Shown: positions 26,570 to 35,779, counted from the first letter of the stretch. The stretch is 64,000 bases of DNA from Methanococcoides sp. AM1 (GCF_900774055.1 NZ_CAAGSW010000005.1:1-64000); one strand, 5' to 3'. The notes: generated by a model from the sequence alone, not told the origin. Program-made: numbers and translations.

Positions 26570-28678
26570 TTACCTTCTTTTGGAAAAGAAAAAGACCGCA
26601 AGAAGTCCTGAGATTGTAGAAAGGAATGTAAATCCTGGCAAATCCTTACCTGGCATTCCTGTTTCATCATCAACTTTTAGTGCAAATTCCTCACTTTCTT
26701 CGACACCAGATTCAGAAAATTCTTCAGAGGTTTCATCCTCTAAAATAGTTGATCCACTTTCTGTATCAGTGGTTTCAGTTTTATCGGGAATCTCTTCAGC
26801 TCCTTCTTGAGAAGCTGTTTTATCTTCAATGGTCAACTTCTTTGCAGGATAGAAAAGATAGCCACCATCTGTACCTTTACCTGCTTTTGATACCTTGAAG
26901 TACCAGTCGTCAGTTAAGTCGATGGTATCACTCATTTCAAGAGTTATTTTCTGATCGTTAGACAATGTGATTTTATCTTCGGCAACTTCGGTACACTCCA
27001 AAGCTCCAAACTCATCATCCACTTCAATGCTTGTAATATCGTCCTTATCAATAAGCCATGTATACTTGAGAATTATAAAACAGTCAGATGTACCTTTGAA
27101 AGCCTCATCCACATAAGTTACAAAGTAAACGGCGTCTTCCTTGCCCGCAAAATCATCTTTTGCGACAAATGTTCTTTCATCATCTTCCCCATTTGTACTC
27201 AGGATCTTAGATTCCAGTTCAACTTCATCCTTGTATAGAGCTAACCACACCTTTCCTCCGTCAAGATCCAGCTGTTTGACCGTAAGGTTGTATCCTTTTC
27301 CAAGCTCCCAGAATTCTCCGACCTTTAATGTCTTTTCTGCACTTCCTTTCTGTTCAAAGACCAGTTTGGTGATCTTCTGAGCATCACCGTCAACTGCCAC
27401 GTATTTTTGGCCAAACCAAGGCATCATGTAATATTTATTGACTGTTGTAGCATCAGTCTTGGTACTTGCCATGTATTTTTTGACGTAGGGATGTGTAGTG
27501 TAGGTAAGTTCCCCCTTGTCCATAACATTGTTAGTAGGAGCTGCACCGATCGCAGGATTTTCTGAATCACTATTTTCATAGCTGAGAGTTTCGGCAGCAC
27601 ATCCAGCTTCATTCATTGAATAGTAAAAGGAGGACCAATTTGTTGCATTCCAGGAAATTTCAGATAAGTTCCCCGTATCAAGTGGTGATCCGCGAATTTC
27701 GTATGTTCCGGGATTGATCAACTTCTTTGCAGGATAGAAAAGATAGCCGCCATCCGTACCTTTACCTGCTGTTGATACCTTGAAGTACCAGTCGTCAGTT
27801 AAGTCGATGGTATCACTCATTTCAAGAGTTATTTTCTGATCGTTAGATAATGTAATTTTGTCTTCGGCAACTTCAGTACACTTCAAAGCTCCAAACTCAT
27901 CGTTTGCTTCAATGCTTGTAATATCGTCCTTATCAATAAGCCATGTATACTTGAGAATTATAAAACAGTCAGATGTACCTTTGAAAGCCTCATCCACATA
28001 AGTTACAAAGTAAACGGCGTCTTCCTTGCCCGCAAAATCATCTTTTGCGACAAATGTTCTTTCATCATCTTCCCCATTTGTACTCAGGATCTTAGATTCC
28101 AGTTCAACTTCATCTTTGTATAGAGCTAACCACACCTTTCCTCCGTCAAGATCCAGCTGTTTGACCGTAAGGTTGTACCCTTTTCCAAGATTCCAGGACT
28201 CTCCGACCTTTAATGTCTTTTTTGCACTTCCTCCCTGTTCAAGGACCAGTTTGGTGATCTTCTGAGCATCACCGTCAACTGCCACGTATTTTTGGCCAAA
28301 CCAAGGCATCATGTAATATTTATTGACCGTTGTAACACCAGTCTTGATACTTGCCATGTATTTTTTGATGTAGGGATGTGTACTGTAGGTAAGTTCTCCC
28401 TTATCCATAACGTTGTTAGTAGGAGATGCACCGATCGCAGGATTTTCTGAATCAGTATTTTCATAACTCAGAGTTTCGGCAACACATCCGGCCTCATTCA
28501 TTGAGTAGTAAAAGGCGGGCCAGTTCGTTGCATTCCAGGAGATTTCAGATGCATCTCCTGTATCAAGTGGTGATCCGCGAATCTCAACTGATGATGCAGA
28601 GCAGACGCCTGCAGCAAGAATAAGTGATATAAATATCAGCAATGTAAGATTTACCTTTTTAGCTAGTTTAGTCTTAAT
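26570..28678 (-). CDS. Methanosarcina-type S-layer protein, two S-layer domains
   Basis: About 703 aa. It has a signal peptide (KTKLAKK then a hydrophobic run ending CSA), two nearly identical ~295-residue S-layer domains (each starting EIRGSPLDTG), an acidic Thr/Ser/Glu tether (about 620-675), and a C-terminal PGF-type membrane anchor ending FFFSKRR. This matches the architecture of the Methanosarcina S-layer protein. The first ATG/TTG-type start in frame is TTG 28642, which would cut off the basic n-region. AGGAGG is eight bases before an in-frame ATT at 28678, giving a complete signal peptide, so ATT is proposed. It should form the cell's outer lattice. Confidence 0.9.
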   Translation of the reverse strand: MKTKLAKKVNLTLLIFISLILAAGVCSASSVEIRGSPLDTGDASEISWNATNWPAFYYSMNEAGCVAETLSYENTDSENPAIGASPTNNVMDKGELTYSTHPYIKKYMASIKTGVTTVNKYYMMPWFGQKYVAVDGDAQKITKLVLEQGGSAKKTLKVGESWNLGKGYNLTVKQLDLDGGKVWLALYKDEVELESKILSTNGEDDERTFVAKDDFAGKEDAVYFVTYVDEAFKGTSDCFIILKYTWLIDKDDITSIEANDEFGALKCTEVAEDKITLSNDQKITLEMSDTIDLTDDWYFKVSTAGKGTDGGYLFYPAKKLINPGTYEIRGSPLDTGNLSEISWNATNWSSFYYSMNEAGCAAETLSYENSDSENPAIGAAPTNNVMDKGELTYTTHPYVKKYMASTKTDATTVNKYYMMPWFGQKYVAVDGDAQKITKLVFEQKGSAEKTLKVGEFWELGKGYNLTVKQLDLDGGKVWLALYKDEVELESKILSTNGEDDERTFVAKDDFAGKEDAVYFVTYVDEAFKGTSDCFIILKYTWLIDKDDITSIEVDDEFGALECTEVAEDKITLSNDQKITLEMSDTIDLTDDWYFKVSKAGKGTDGGYLFYPAKKLTIEDKTASQEGAEEIPDKTETTDTESGSTILEDETSEEFSESGVEESEEFALKVDDETGMPGKDLPGFTFLSTISGLLAVFFFSKRR
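26830..28610 (-). repeat. 885-bp tandem direct repeat inside the S-layer gene
   Basis: The two S-layer domains are repeated at the DNA level with an 885-bp (295-codon) offset. Long blocks, for example around 27010-27250 and 27895-28135, differ by only a few bases, many of them silent. This implies recent duplication or continuing gene conversion. Confidence 0.85.
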
Positions 28679-29043
28679 AGATCAGTCCTCCTTTTTTAAT
28701 AATTATGTCACCATTAATGCCCATTTGTAATAATTATTATAGAAATAATTAGTTTTCGTGTTACTTATTTATTAAAACTTAATACTAAATAGGTATCATA
28801 TATAATTTTGTATTAACGCTGTGACGCTAGAAATTTGTAGAAGGAGTATCAGGCAGCAAATGAAAATAAATTAAAACAGAAAAAATGTTATGAAATTATT
28901 TACAGAAAAGTATGAATTTGCTCCGCATTTCCAATAGGCAAAATCGATTTGTAAAACGAAACACAGTAGATAATCTACACAAATCGTCAAATTAACTTTT
29001 CACTCAAAAAGCAAATAAAAATAGCTTGAAAATAGGTATGGAG

Positions 29044-29055
29044 AGCCGTCGGGGG
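29044..29055. repeat. 12-bp copy of tRNA-Thr 3' end (att-like)
   Basis: AGCCGTCGGGGG here is identical to 33908-33919, which covers the acceptor/T-stem end of the tRNA-Thr gene, in the same orientation. The similarity goes on weakly for about four more bases. It is the geometry expected if an element had integrated at the tRNA 3' end, with 4.9 kb between the copies. Confidence 0.35.
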
Positions 29056-29209
29056 AATTTTATATTCTGATTGGAAGAAGATGGGGTTCTCTAAGGGTAC
29101 GTTGCACTACATGAACCAAAATGGCAAGAGTAATAAACCGTTTACTCCCAATACTCATGTGAGGGAGAGGTTGGAAAATTGGGATTGTGAGGTTTCTGTT
29201 AATTGGTGA
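29045..29209 (+). pseudogene. coding remnant, copy 1 (possible Cas1 C-terminal tail)
   Basis: An in-frame stretch of about 54 codons ends in TGA and includes ILYSDWKKMGFSKGTLHYM and THVRERLENW. There is no start, SD or upstream domain; a stop lies just before. From memory the SKGTLHYM...HVRERL pattern resembles the C-terminal extension of some CRISPR Cas1 proteins. That assignment is not certain, and a transposase tail is the alternative. Two weaker copies follow at 33195 and 33741. Confidence 0.4.
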
Positions 29210-29255
29210 TTAAAAAATAAAATTTAAGCAAATAACTGAAGTTCAAAATATTGAT

Positions 29256-29287
29256 ACACAACCTTGACAGATATGTCAAGATTGTGT
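29256..29287. other. strong hairpin, 14-bp stem with GATA loop
   Basis: ACACAACCTTGACA pairs with TGTCAAGATTGTGT with one mismatch across a 4-base loop. It lies about 255 bases beyond the stop of the first CBS gene and 45 bases beyond remnant copy 1. Possibly a terminator, a processing signal or a remnant end of a mobile element. Confidence 0.55.
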
Positions 29288-29542
29288 GTTATTTGGCTGA
29301 AGAGATCTCTAGACAAAAGCCTTGATATTTACAATTTAATCAAATCAGATTTCATTATAGCTCCAGATCGTCTCTTTCAATTATCCTATTGAACCATGAG
29401 CAAAATCTACATTATCTTTTTAGAGTCTTATCAGTCCTAATAAATTCATTCTTTACCAATCGATTTTTGGAGTAGCTCATTGAACCTACAACTTGATTCC
29501 TTTTCTGTTGGTATTGATTTTTGATAACTTCTTTTTCTATCC

Positions 29543-31423
29543 TCACCTTGCTGCTCTCATCACATCGGTTCTGCTGATTATGCCCACTATATCATCATCC
29601 TCTTCAACTGGCAGGGCCGTGAGGTCTTCCTCGATCATTATCTTTGCAGCGTTCACCACCGTCTCATCCGCCTTAATGGTAATCAGGGGGCTTGACATTA
29701 TATCCTCAGCAACAAGAGCTACCTCCTTTACATATCTGTAGACCTTTTCTCCCGCAGGCGTGGGTCGACGTGCCATTTTTATGCTCTTTACAGGAAGCTT
29801 TCCTTCGTTGTCTTGCATCATGCTCATTGCCAGGTTACTTGCGGATATCATTCCAACGGCCTCGCTCATATCATTGATCACAACAACACGATTGATCTCG
29901 TTCTCATTCATCTCGTCTATGACATGGTTGATAGTGTGATGCCTGTGTACAACGACCACGTCCTCGGTCATGAATTCAGAAACCTTGGTTTCAAGACCAT
30001 CCTCGGAAATGTTTCTGACAATGTCGGTCATTGTAACTATTCCCACAACATTTTTGCTCACAACAGGAAGGCAGGTGATCTCGTTCTCAAGCATCAGGCT
30101 GATGGCTTGTGATACCATTGCCTCCGGGTAGATGGTTATGGGTGACTCCCTCATGACCATGCTTACAGGAATCTTATCGATGGGTCTTCTTCTCCATACA
30201 GGCTCTGCCTGAGCCAGTTTCTCTCCGATATCAGCTTTGTTGACGATTCCGACCATCCTTTCGTTGTCCATGACAACGATGGTGCTTATCTTATGCCTGA
30301 GCATCAATTTCCTTGCATGCGATATGGGCTCTTCTGGAGATATTATATGGACCGGTGAGCTCATGATATCTGCCACCTTTATATTTTCCCTCCTTGCATT
30401 TGCCTTGGTGATTTTCTTCGACTTTGCCATGAGGAAATCTCTCTCCGTGATTATCCCGCAAAGGGTACCCTCATCGATTACTGGCAGCGAACCTACATCT
30501 TTCTCCATCATGAGGGATGCTGCCTTGCCAAGGTCCATATCTGATGTGGCCCACACAACATCCTTTGATATCAATGAGCCGATGGGTTCATCAAACGCCT
30601 CATGTATGTCACCGGTAACAATCTTGTCGAATGCCTCCCCGTTTCCAAGATAGTGCATAATATCAGAGGCTGTGACAAGACCCACAAGTATCTCATCCCT
30701 GACAAGGGGCAGTCTTCTCAGCCCTTCCTTGATCATTATCTTTGCAGCTTCACCTATCTTCGTGTCCGGGGAAACTGTCTTCACCTTCTTGGTCATATAC
30801 TGCCCGATGGTCTTGTTAGCAGGAACATCTGAAACAAGTGAGACGAAATCCTTCTCTGTACAGATGGCAACCACTTTTTTTTCACCGTCCACGATGGGTA
30901 TTCCTCCGACCTTTCTCTCAAGCATCATCTCCAGTGCTTCAGATATCTTTGCATTGTTCTTAATGAAGGCAACGTCATTCTGCATGATCTCATGTACGCT
31001 TTCATTGATGGCGACTAGGAGATTACCTTTGTGTTTATTCTCCACCAGAAGGTTCCTGTCCCCTCCTCCCAGAAAGTCGATGACATCCACAGATGTGACA
31101 ATTCCCTCCAGCCGATTTGTCCCTGCATCCGTTATGGGTACACGCCTGAACCCCTTGTTTGTCATTGTCTTGATCGCACCCATTATTGTGGTAGTGGGGG
31201 GAAGTGTCACGACTTCCTTTGTTGCAATTGCCATTATTTCCCCTTCATGCTCCGAAGCCCTTGCTTGGGAATTTACAGGTCCAAAGTCCATTGTCCCTGT
31301 CATGTCCATCATTTTAGGATCCTTTCTCTGAATGGTCTTATCCTGTGCATTTAGCTTTTCCTGAGCCTTTACTTTTTCATCTGCAAGCTTTGTTGCTTTG
31401 TATTGTATGTTCAATTGAACCAC
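29543..31423 (-). CDS. eight-CBS-domain protein (four Bateman modules)
   Basis: About 627 aa made of eight CBS domains in tandem, each ~60 residues (for example [52 protein letters not shown]). CBS pairs bind adenosyl ligands such as AMP, ATP or SAM and regulate partner proteins. No catalytic or membrane domain is attached, so it is probably a free energy or redox sensor. The frame reaches TTG 31435; GTG 31423 is chosen because GGGGAG lies four bases before it. A short charged helix (about 10-40) precedes the first CBS. Confidence 0.88.
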   Translation of the reverse strand: MVQLNIQYKATKLADEKVKAQEKLNAQDKTIQRKDPKMMDMTGTMDFGPVNSQARASEHEGEIMAIATKEVVTLPPTTTIMGAIKTMTNKGFRRVPITDAGTNRLEGIVTSVDVIDFLGGGDRNLLVENKHKGNLLVAINESVHEIMQNDVAFIKNNAKISEALEMMLERKVGGIPIVDGEKKVVAICTEKDFVSLVSDVPANKTIGQYMTKKVKTVSPDTKIGEAAKIMIKEGLRRLPLVRDEILVGLVTASDIMHYLGNGEAFDKIVTGDIHEAFDEPIGSLISKDVVWATSDMDLGKAASLMMEKDVGSLPVIDEGTLCGIITERDFLMAKSKKITKANARRENIKVADIMSSPVHIISPEEPISHARKLMLRHKISTIVVMDNERMVGIVNKADIGEKLAQAEPVWRRRPIDKIPVSMVMRESPITIYPEAMVSQAISLMLENEITCLPVVSKNVVGIVTMTDIVRNISEDGLETKVSEFMTEDVVVVHRHHTINHVIDEMNENEINRVVVINDMSEAVGMISASNLAMSMMQDNEGKLPVKSIKMARRPTPAGEKVYRYVKEVALVAEDIMSSPLITIKADETVVNAAKIMIEEDLTALPVEEDDDIVGIISRTDVMRAAR

Positions 31424-31530
31424 CAAACTCCCCAAATATCGATATTATTCTACCCCTTAATTCCCACTTTCCAGTATGATTTCTCTGCGAAAAATCGTTA
31501 ACATCATCTTGACATAAGCTTTGAGAGATA

Positions 31531-32325
31531 TCATTCAGAGGTCTTACCGACAAGACATGCCTTGAGAAGGTCATGCCTTCCGACTATTCCCACAATCTTT
31601 GAATCATTTATAATTATCAGCCTGCCTATGTCGTAATGTAGTACCATCTCTATTGCCTTTGATATCGAGGTTTCGGGCAATGTTGCATATATAGGGGTTG
31701 ACATGAGCTTTTCCACCTTTGTGGAGTCATTGGGCTTTGTCCCGTGTGCATCACTGGAGCCGATCCTGGCGAACCCGGCTTTGATTATGTCCATTCTTGT
31801 GATCATTCCCATGGGTTTGTTCTTCTCGGATACCACAGGGATGCCTGTAAAGTCCTGGTCCAGCATGTTCTGCCAGACCTTTGAGATGCTGTCATTCGGA
31901 TTGCAGGTCTTGACCTTTGTTTCCATGATCTCCTTGACCATCTTCGGAGATATCCTGGTAATTTTGAACTTTTTAAGCAGATCTACATCGCTCAGCATAC
32001 CTACAAGCTTTCTGTCACTGGTTGAGGCGACCACTGGGACCCTGTGCATCCCGACCTCTACAAGCAGTCTCGCGGCCTTTATGGCATCCATGTCAGGAGT
32101 GATCAAAGGGCATTCCCTTGCATACCCTGCCACCGTCACATGGGATTTGTTGGCCGTTATATTAAGCACGTCCTGATCCGTAAGAATACCCACTAGCCTT
32201 TCAGAACCATCGATTACAGGAAGACTGCGCAGAAAATGGTCACGCACCATCTGCCGTGCGTGGGTCACGAAATCATCTTCCTTTACGAATACCCCATCTT
32301 TAGACATTATTTGACCTACTGTCAT
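31531..32325 (-). CDS. four-CBS-domain protein
   Basis: 264 aa with four CBS domains beginning VGQIMSKD, VAGYAREC, VKEIMETK and VEKLMSTP, so two Bateman modules and nothing else. GGGGAGG precedes the ATG. It lies between the eight-CBS and two-CBS genes on the same strand, with about 100-base gaps that allow separate promoters. The ligand and target are unknown. Likely arose in the same expansion as its neighbours. Confidence 0.9.
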   Translation of the reverse strand: MTVGQIMSKDGVFVKEDDFVTHARQMVRDHFLRSLPVIDGSERLVGILTDQDVLNITANKSHVTVAGYARECPLITPDMDAIKAARLLVEVGMHRVPVVASTSDRKLVGMLSDVDLLKKFKITRISPKMVKEIMETKVKTCNPNDSISKVWQNMLDQDFTGIPVVSEKNKPMGMITRMDIIKAGFARIGSSDAHGTKPNDSTKVEKLMSTPIYATLPETSISKAIEMVLHYDIGRLIIINDSKIVGIVGRHDLLKACLVGKTSE

Positions 32326-32388
32326 CTATTTACCTCCCCTTCCAAATATTAAACTAGATCATTATGTGAAAAAATAAATTTAATCGTA

Positions 32389-32988
32389 TTACTCTTCTTC
32401 ATCTCTGCAGCTCTCGCACAATATTCTCCCATTTACCATTGCAAGATCAGCGACATAGTAACCACATCTCTGACATATTCCTCCCTCATATTCTTCTTCC
32501 GCTGTAACATTTTGTTTGCGGTTCATTTCTATGAGATCTGCCAGTATTGTATTCAATCCGGGTGCTATCGTAAGTAGATCCCTGTCTGTGATGATACCCA
32601 CAATCTTCCCATTCTGCATTACAGCAAGCCTGCGGATATTGGCCTTAGACATTGTTTTAGAAGCATCTATGACATTCGTGGATGGTTTTATCATTATCAA
32701 GGGGGAAGACATGAGCATGGAAGCAGAGACATTTTCAGTTTTCTTGTTCTTTGCTACTATCTTTTTTATCATGTCTCTCTCAGTTATGATTCCCACTGCC
32801 TCATCGTTCTTTGTTACGATTATGCTGCCCACATTGTGCTTTATCATCTCCTTTCCGACTTTTAGAGCACTTTCCTCGATATCTGTGGTAATCACTTTTT
32901 CTGTCATTACTTCCTTGACCGAGATATATGTCTCAATCTCTTTGATAGATTCGTTTGTCCCCTGATCATTTGTAGTATCCATAACCAT
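32389..32988 (-). CDS. two-CBS protein with C-terminal zinc ribbon
   Basis: About 199 aa. Two CBS domains (VKEVMTEKVITT and VSASMLMSSPLIM regions) are followed by a zinc-ribbon tail CQRCGY...CESC (about 170-195). The combination occurs in archaeal CBS-zinc-ribbon proteins thought to bind nucleic acid or protein partners. Candidate starts are GTG 32997, ATG 32988 and ATG 32982; no clear SD separates them. A TATA (ATATATATAATT, complement near 33076-33088) suits this gene. Confidence 0.87.
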   Translation of the reverse strand: MVMDTTNDQGTNESIKEIETYISVKEVMTEKVITTDIEESALKVGKEMIKHNVGSIIVTKNDEAVGIITERDMIKKIVAKNKKTENVSASMLMSSPLIMIKPSTNVIDASKTMSKANIRRLAVMQNGKIVGIITDRDLLTIAPGLNTILADLIEMNRKQNVTAEEEYEGGICQRCGYYVADLAMVNGRILCESCRDEEE

Positions 32989-33194
32989 AGTTACCACTAT
33001 TCATATTTTTTAGCAATGAAATGTTAATCCCACTGTACTACTAATTTCCCACTATTCAGAAAGTTTGTTTTTAATTATATATATGTGCTTGTGTGCAATT
33101 TTACTCCTGAATGTAGTCAGCGAGATAATTGTGAATTATACTCGAGATGAGTCAATCACAATGAAATTATTTCAACATTGACCTATATCTATAT

Positions 33195-33263
33195 AAGTCG
33201 TTTACTTTGAATGCTCGTGTGAGGGAGAGATTAGGGATGTGGGAAACAAAGCTTTTAATTTGA
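33195..33263 (+). pseudogene. coding remnant, copy 2
   Basis: A 22-codon in-frame stretch (KSFTLNARVRERLGMW...) ending TGA, related to copies 1 and 3 by the FTLNA-VRERL core. Nothing upstream continues the gene. It ends about 20 bases before the ATG of the PH-like gene, so it may now act as leader sequence. Confidence 0.35.
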
Positions 33264-33283
33264 CATAACTAACACTTAATGAT

Positions 33284-33736
33284 ATGAATTACAAACACAC
33301 TCAAACAGGATATTTTATAATATTTGCCTCACTTGTAGTTGTTTTACTTTTTGGATTTATTTTATCAACAACAGATTTTGAACCAATCGTTTTTGCCATT
33401 ATGTTGTTCATTGTTCTAATTTTAATTTCTTTTACAACACTTAAAGTCATGATTGATGAAAACTACCTAAGAATAAAATATGGATATGGAATATTTTGGA
33501 AGAGGTTTCCGCTTAATGAGATCGTTTCAGCAAGAACTGTAAAGAATCATTGGTATTATGGTTGGGGGATAAGATTATGGCTATGGCCTAAAATGGTGAT
33601 TTTCAATGTTTCTGGTTTTGATGCAGTTGAGATTAAAATGAAAAACGGTAAAATATACAGGATAGGTACCGATGAACCCAAACAACTGGAACTTGCAATC
33701 TTACAAGCAATTGAATTAAAAATAGCGGAATTCTGA
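33284..33736 (+). CDS. small membrane protein with PH-like domain
   Basis: 150 aa. Two hydrophobic helices (about 10-30 and 35-55) are followed by a beta-rich segment (LRIKYGYGIFWKRFPLNEI ... VEIKMKNGKIYRIGTDEP) resembling the bacterial PH-like membrane families. Function unknown. There is no SD; the ATG lies in an A+T-rich context and could be leaderless. It sits between decayed remnants inside the island bracketed by tRNA-Thr. Confidence 0.7.
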   Translation: MNYKHTQTGYFIIFASLVVVLLFGFILSTTDFEPIVFAIMLFIVLILISFTTLKVMIDENYLRIKYGYGIFWKRFPLNEIVSARTVKNHWYYGWGIRLWLWPKMVIFNVSGFDAVEIKMKNGKIYRIGTDEPKQLELAILQAIELKIAEF

Positions 33737-33740
33737 ACTC

Positions 33741-33908
33741 AAGCTTCCACGAAATAGACGTATCTTCTGTCGCACCTTGCATTATATGAAGCAAAATGCT
33801 AGGAGTGACAAAACTTTTAATCTCAATGCTCATGTGAGGGAAAGATTTGAACTCAGAGTGCACTATGACAAAAATAGAAAGAAGGGGCTTTTAACCCCGT
33901 ACTTCATA
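33741..33908 (+). pseudogene. coding remnant, copy 3, running into tRNA-Thr
   Basis: Frame with TLHYMKQNARSDKTF and LNAHVRERFE, then a changed C terminus that reads on into the complement of the tRNA gene. It lacks a start and a body, and shares its core with copy 1 (29045). The order at both ends is mirrored: the tRNA 3'-end copy then a remnant on the left, a remnant then the tRNA on the right. Confidence 0.35.
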
Positions 33909-33979
33909 GCCGTCGGGGGGACTTGAACCCCCGGCCTGCTGATTACGAATCAGCCGCTATACCACTAAGCCACGACGGC
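33909..33979 (-). tRNA. tRNA-Thr (CGT anticodon)
   Basis: A 71-nt cloverleaf on the minus strand. The acceptor stem pairs GCCGTCG with CGACGGC, the anticodon arm is GCTGA-TTCGTAA-TCAGC with CGT at the loop centre (codon ACG), and the T arm has GGGGG-TTCAAGT-CCCCC. CCA is not encoded. No intron. Confidence 0.95.
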
Positions 33980-34032
33980 ACATTGAACTTACACCTAATA
34001 AGGATTTAAGAATTTAATCGTTTCGCCCAGAT

Positions 34033-35028
34033 TCAGCTTATTCGGACCTCGATACAGACATTATACTGATGTGGTGCATACGAACGCACTGTCCGGCATT
34101 CAACCACTTCAACACTCCGACCCACCTTTTTTGCTGCTGCTTCTATCAGACCTATGGAACTGTCAAACAGATCATCTTCGTGGGTCATTCCATAGTAATG
34201 GATAATGCCTTGTGGAGCCATCACAAAAATTGCAGCATCCAGAAATGCATCGGCACTGTGGGGGAGATTCATGATAACATGGTCTGCAATGCCCTTGAAA
34301 TTTCGAGCTATTTCATTCGCATCGCCTTCGATGACCTCGATGTTCCCGATGGAATTGAGCTCCACGTTCTCTTTCAGGAAATGGATCGCATCGGGGTTCT
34401 TGTCCATGGCAATGACCTTTTTGCATTTTTTGGCAATAGGGATACTGTATGGGCCGACCCCTGCGAACATGTCAAGGACAACATCATTTTCACTTATTTG
34501 TGAAACTATTCGCTGTCTCTCAGTGGAAAGACGAGGTGTGAAATATGCACGTGCAAGATCTACCTTATACTTGCAACCGTGATCCTTGTGAATGGTCTCC
34601 GTCCTCTCATCCCCTGCAAGTACTTTGAACCTGCGGGTTCGGAACTCTCCTTCCACAGCTGACACTGCGCCAAGCACGGTCTTCACATTCCTGTGCAACT
34701 TCAGGAGTGCATCTGCGATCCTTTCTGCTTCCGGCTCATCAGCCTCTATAAGTGCAATATCGCCTACGATCTCGTAACCCGGGGTGAAGCCGAGGATATC
34801 CTCAAGTGTAAAGATCTTTTCATGGGATTCGAACTCACGTTCGGCCTGTTTTGCCTCTCCTGGAAGCTCATCGAATTCTTCCGGAGTCAGTTCCCTCTCA
34901 AGAGGAAGATATAACTCTCCATCTTCACTGAATATCTTCAGGGACTTGTCAAGTATATCAAGCTCCATAAGGAACTTTCTGGCAGGTTCACCTTTCTTTT
35001 TAGGGATCGCAATACAGGGCTGCTTCAA
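34033..35028 (-). CDS. trm5: tRNA (guanine37-N1)-methyltransferase, Trm5 family
   Basis: 331 aa. The C-terminal SAM domain has VVLDMFAGVGPYSIPIAKK (about 184-202), then VIAMDKNPDA and the catalytic-site NLPHSA (about 253-258). The N-terminal ~150 residues hold the archaeal D1/D2 parts. It makes m1G37 next to the anticodon, preventing frameshifts. The start is TTG 35028 with GGAGA about eight bases upstream; no earlier ATG fits. The neighbouring tRNA-Thr gene is probably coincidental. Confidence 0.9.
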   Translation of the reverse strand: MKQPCIAIPKKKGEPARKFLMELDILDKSLKIFSEDGELYLPLERELTPEEFDELPGEAKQAEREFESHEKIFTLEDILGFTPGYEIVGDIALIEADEPEAERIADALLKLHRNVKTVLGAVSAVEGEFRTRRFKVLAGDERTETIHKDHGCKYKVDLARAYFTPRLSTERQRIVSQISENDVVLDMFAGVGPYSIPIAKKCKKVIAMDKNPDAIHFLKENVELNSIGNIEVIEGDANEIARNFKGIADHVIMNLPHSADAFLDAAIFVMAPQGIIHYYGMTHEDDLFDSSIGLIEAAAKKVGRSVEVVECRTVRSYAPHQYNVCIEVRIS

Positions 35029-35064
35029 AAGTAATCTCTCCTGGGAAATATCGGCCTGTTCGAA

Positions 35065-35676
35065 TTATCCGATTGCGAACCATCCACCGAACAATATCAG
35101 GAATAGTCCGCATGATACAAGAATATGCCTGTAGGTCTTCGGGGAGAACATGCCCCTGCCACGGCTGAAAGATAGCGATACAGCAGTGAACCATCCAAGG
35201 TCTGCAAGCCAGTGCCCGACTATGAAGAACACCACTGCAACCATTCCAAGCTTCATGCTCTCAAGCACAAGGGCACTGCCGGCTGCCAGCCACCATAGCC
35301 AGAAATATGGATTGGAAGCAGAGGTCACAATACCTGCTATTAGTGAGTTTGATGCCACTTTATCCTGTCCGTGAAGTTCTTCGGCTGAAACTTTTGCACC
35401 CCTAATGGTCATGATCCCGAAAATGATCAGGACAATGCCACCGGCTACTGAGATGAACGACATCTCCCGTTCACCCACGAGCGTGTTCATGCCTAAAAGT
35501 ATCAGCACAAGCACCACGGATTCGATGATAGCATGACCCAGGAACACTTCAGGTCCTGCTGTCCAGCCTTTCTTCATAGTGCCATCAATGGTCACAAATA
35601 GCATGGGACCAGGAACAAGAGCACCGGTCAGCCCTACTATAAAACCAATGAAAAGCATCTCGAACAGTTCTAACAT
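35065..35676 (-). CDS. LysE/RhtB-family exporter
   Basis: 203 aa with about six membrane segments. The N-terminal motif GALVPGPMLFVTIDGTMKKG matches the LysE/RhtB signature for amino-acid or small-metabolite efflux, and SNPYFWLWWLAAG occupies the usual mid motif. Substrate unknown. It is 36 bases upstream of trm5 on the same strand and may be co-transcribed. Confidence 0.85.
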   Translation of the reverse strand: MLELFEMLFIGFIVGLTGALVPGPMLFVTIDGTMKKGWTAGPEVFLGHAIIESVVLVLILLGMNTLVGEREMSFISVAGGIVLIIFGIMTIRGAKVSAEELHGQDKVASNSLIAGIVTSASNPYFWLWWLAAGSALVLESMKLGMVAVVFFIVGHWLADLGWFTAVSLSFSRGRGMFSPKTYRHILVSCGLFLILFGGWFAIG

Positions 35677-35779
35677 AGTCAGTAGAAAATTACGTTACTA
35701 TATAATGTGATCGATTAGGTCCAATAGGTCGATCAGATAAACGAGATCGATAGATCAATTAATAAGTCAGTCAGAAAAA

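Larger units (their letters stand above)
28679..29542. other. 864-base gap between S-layer gene and CBS island
   Basis: Contains the S-layer leader and promoter (AGGAGG at 28687-28692; minus-strand TATA-like ATTATATATG near 28795-28805; palindrome TAATAATTATTA near 28729-28740). It also holds a decayed coding remnant (29045-29209) and a strong hairpin (29256-29287). The rest is A+T-rich with nothing recognisable. Confidence 0.6.

Noticed and set aside
26580-28265. Plus-strand ORFs repeated twice in the S-layer region
   Set aside because: Their 885-bp offset is simply the S-layer domain repeat read on the other strand.
30237-31331. Long plus-strand ORFs within the eight-CBS gene
   Set aside because: Composition is a codon-shadow of the CBS repeats; no start signals or family features.
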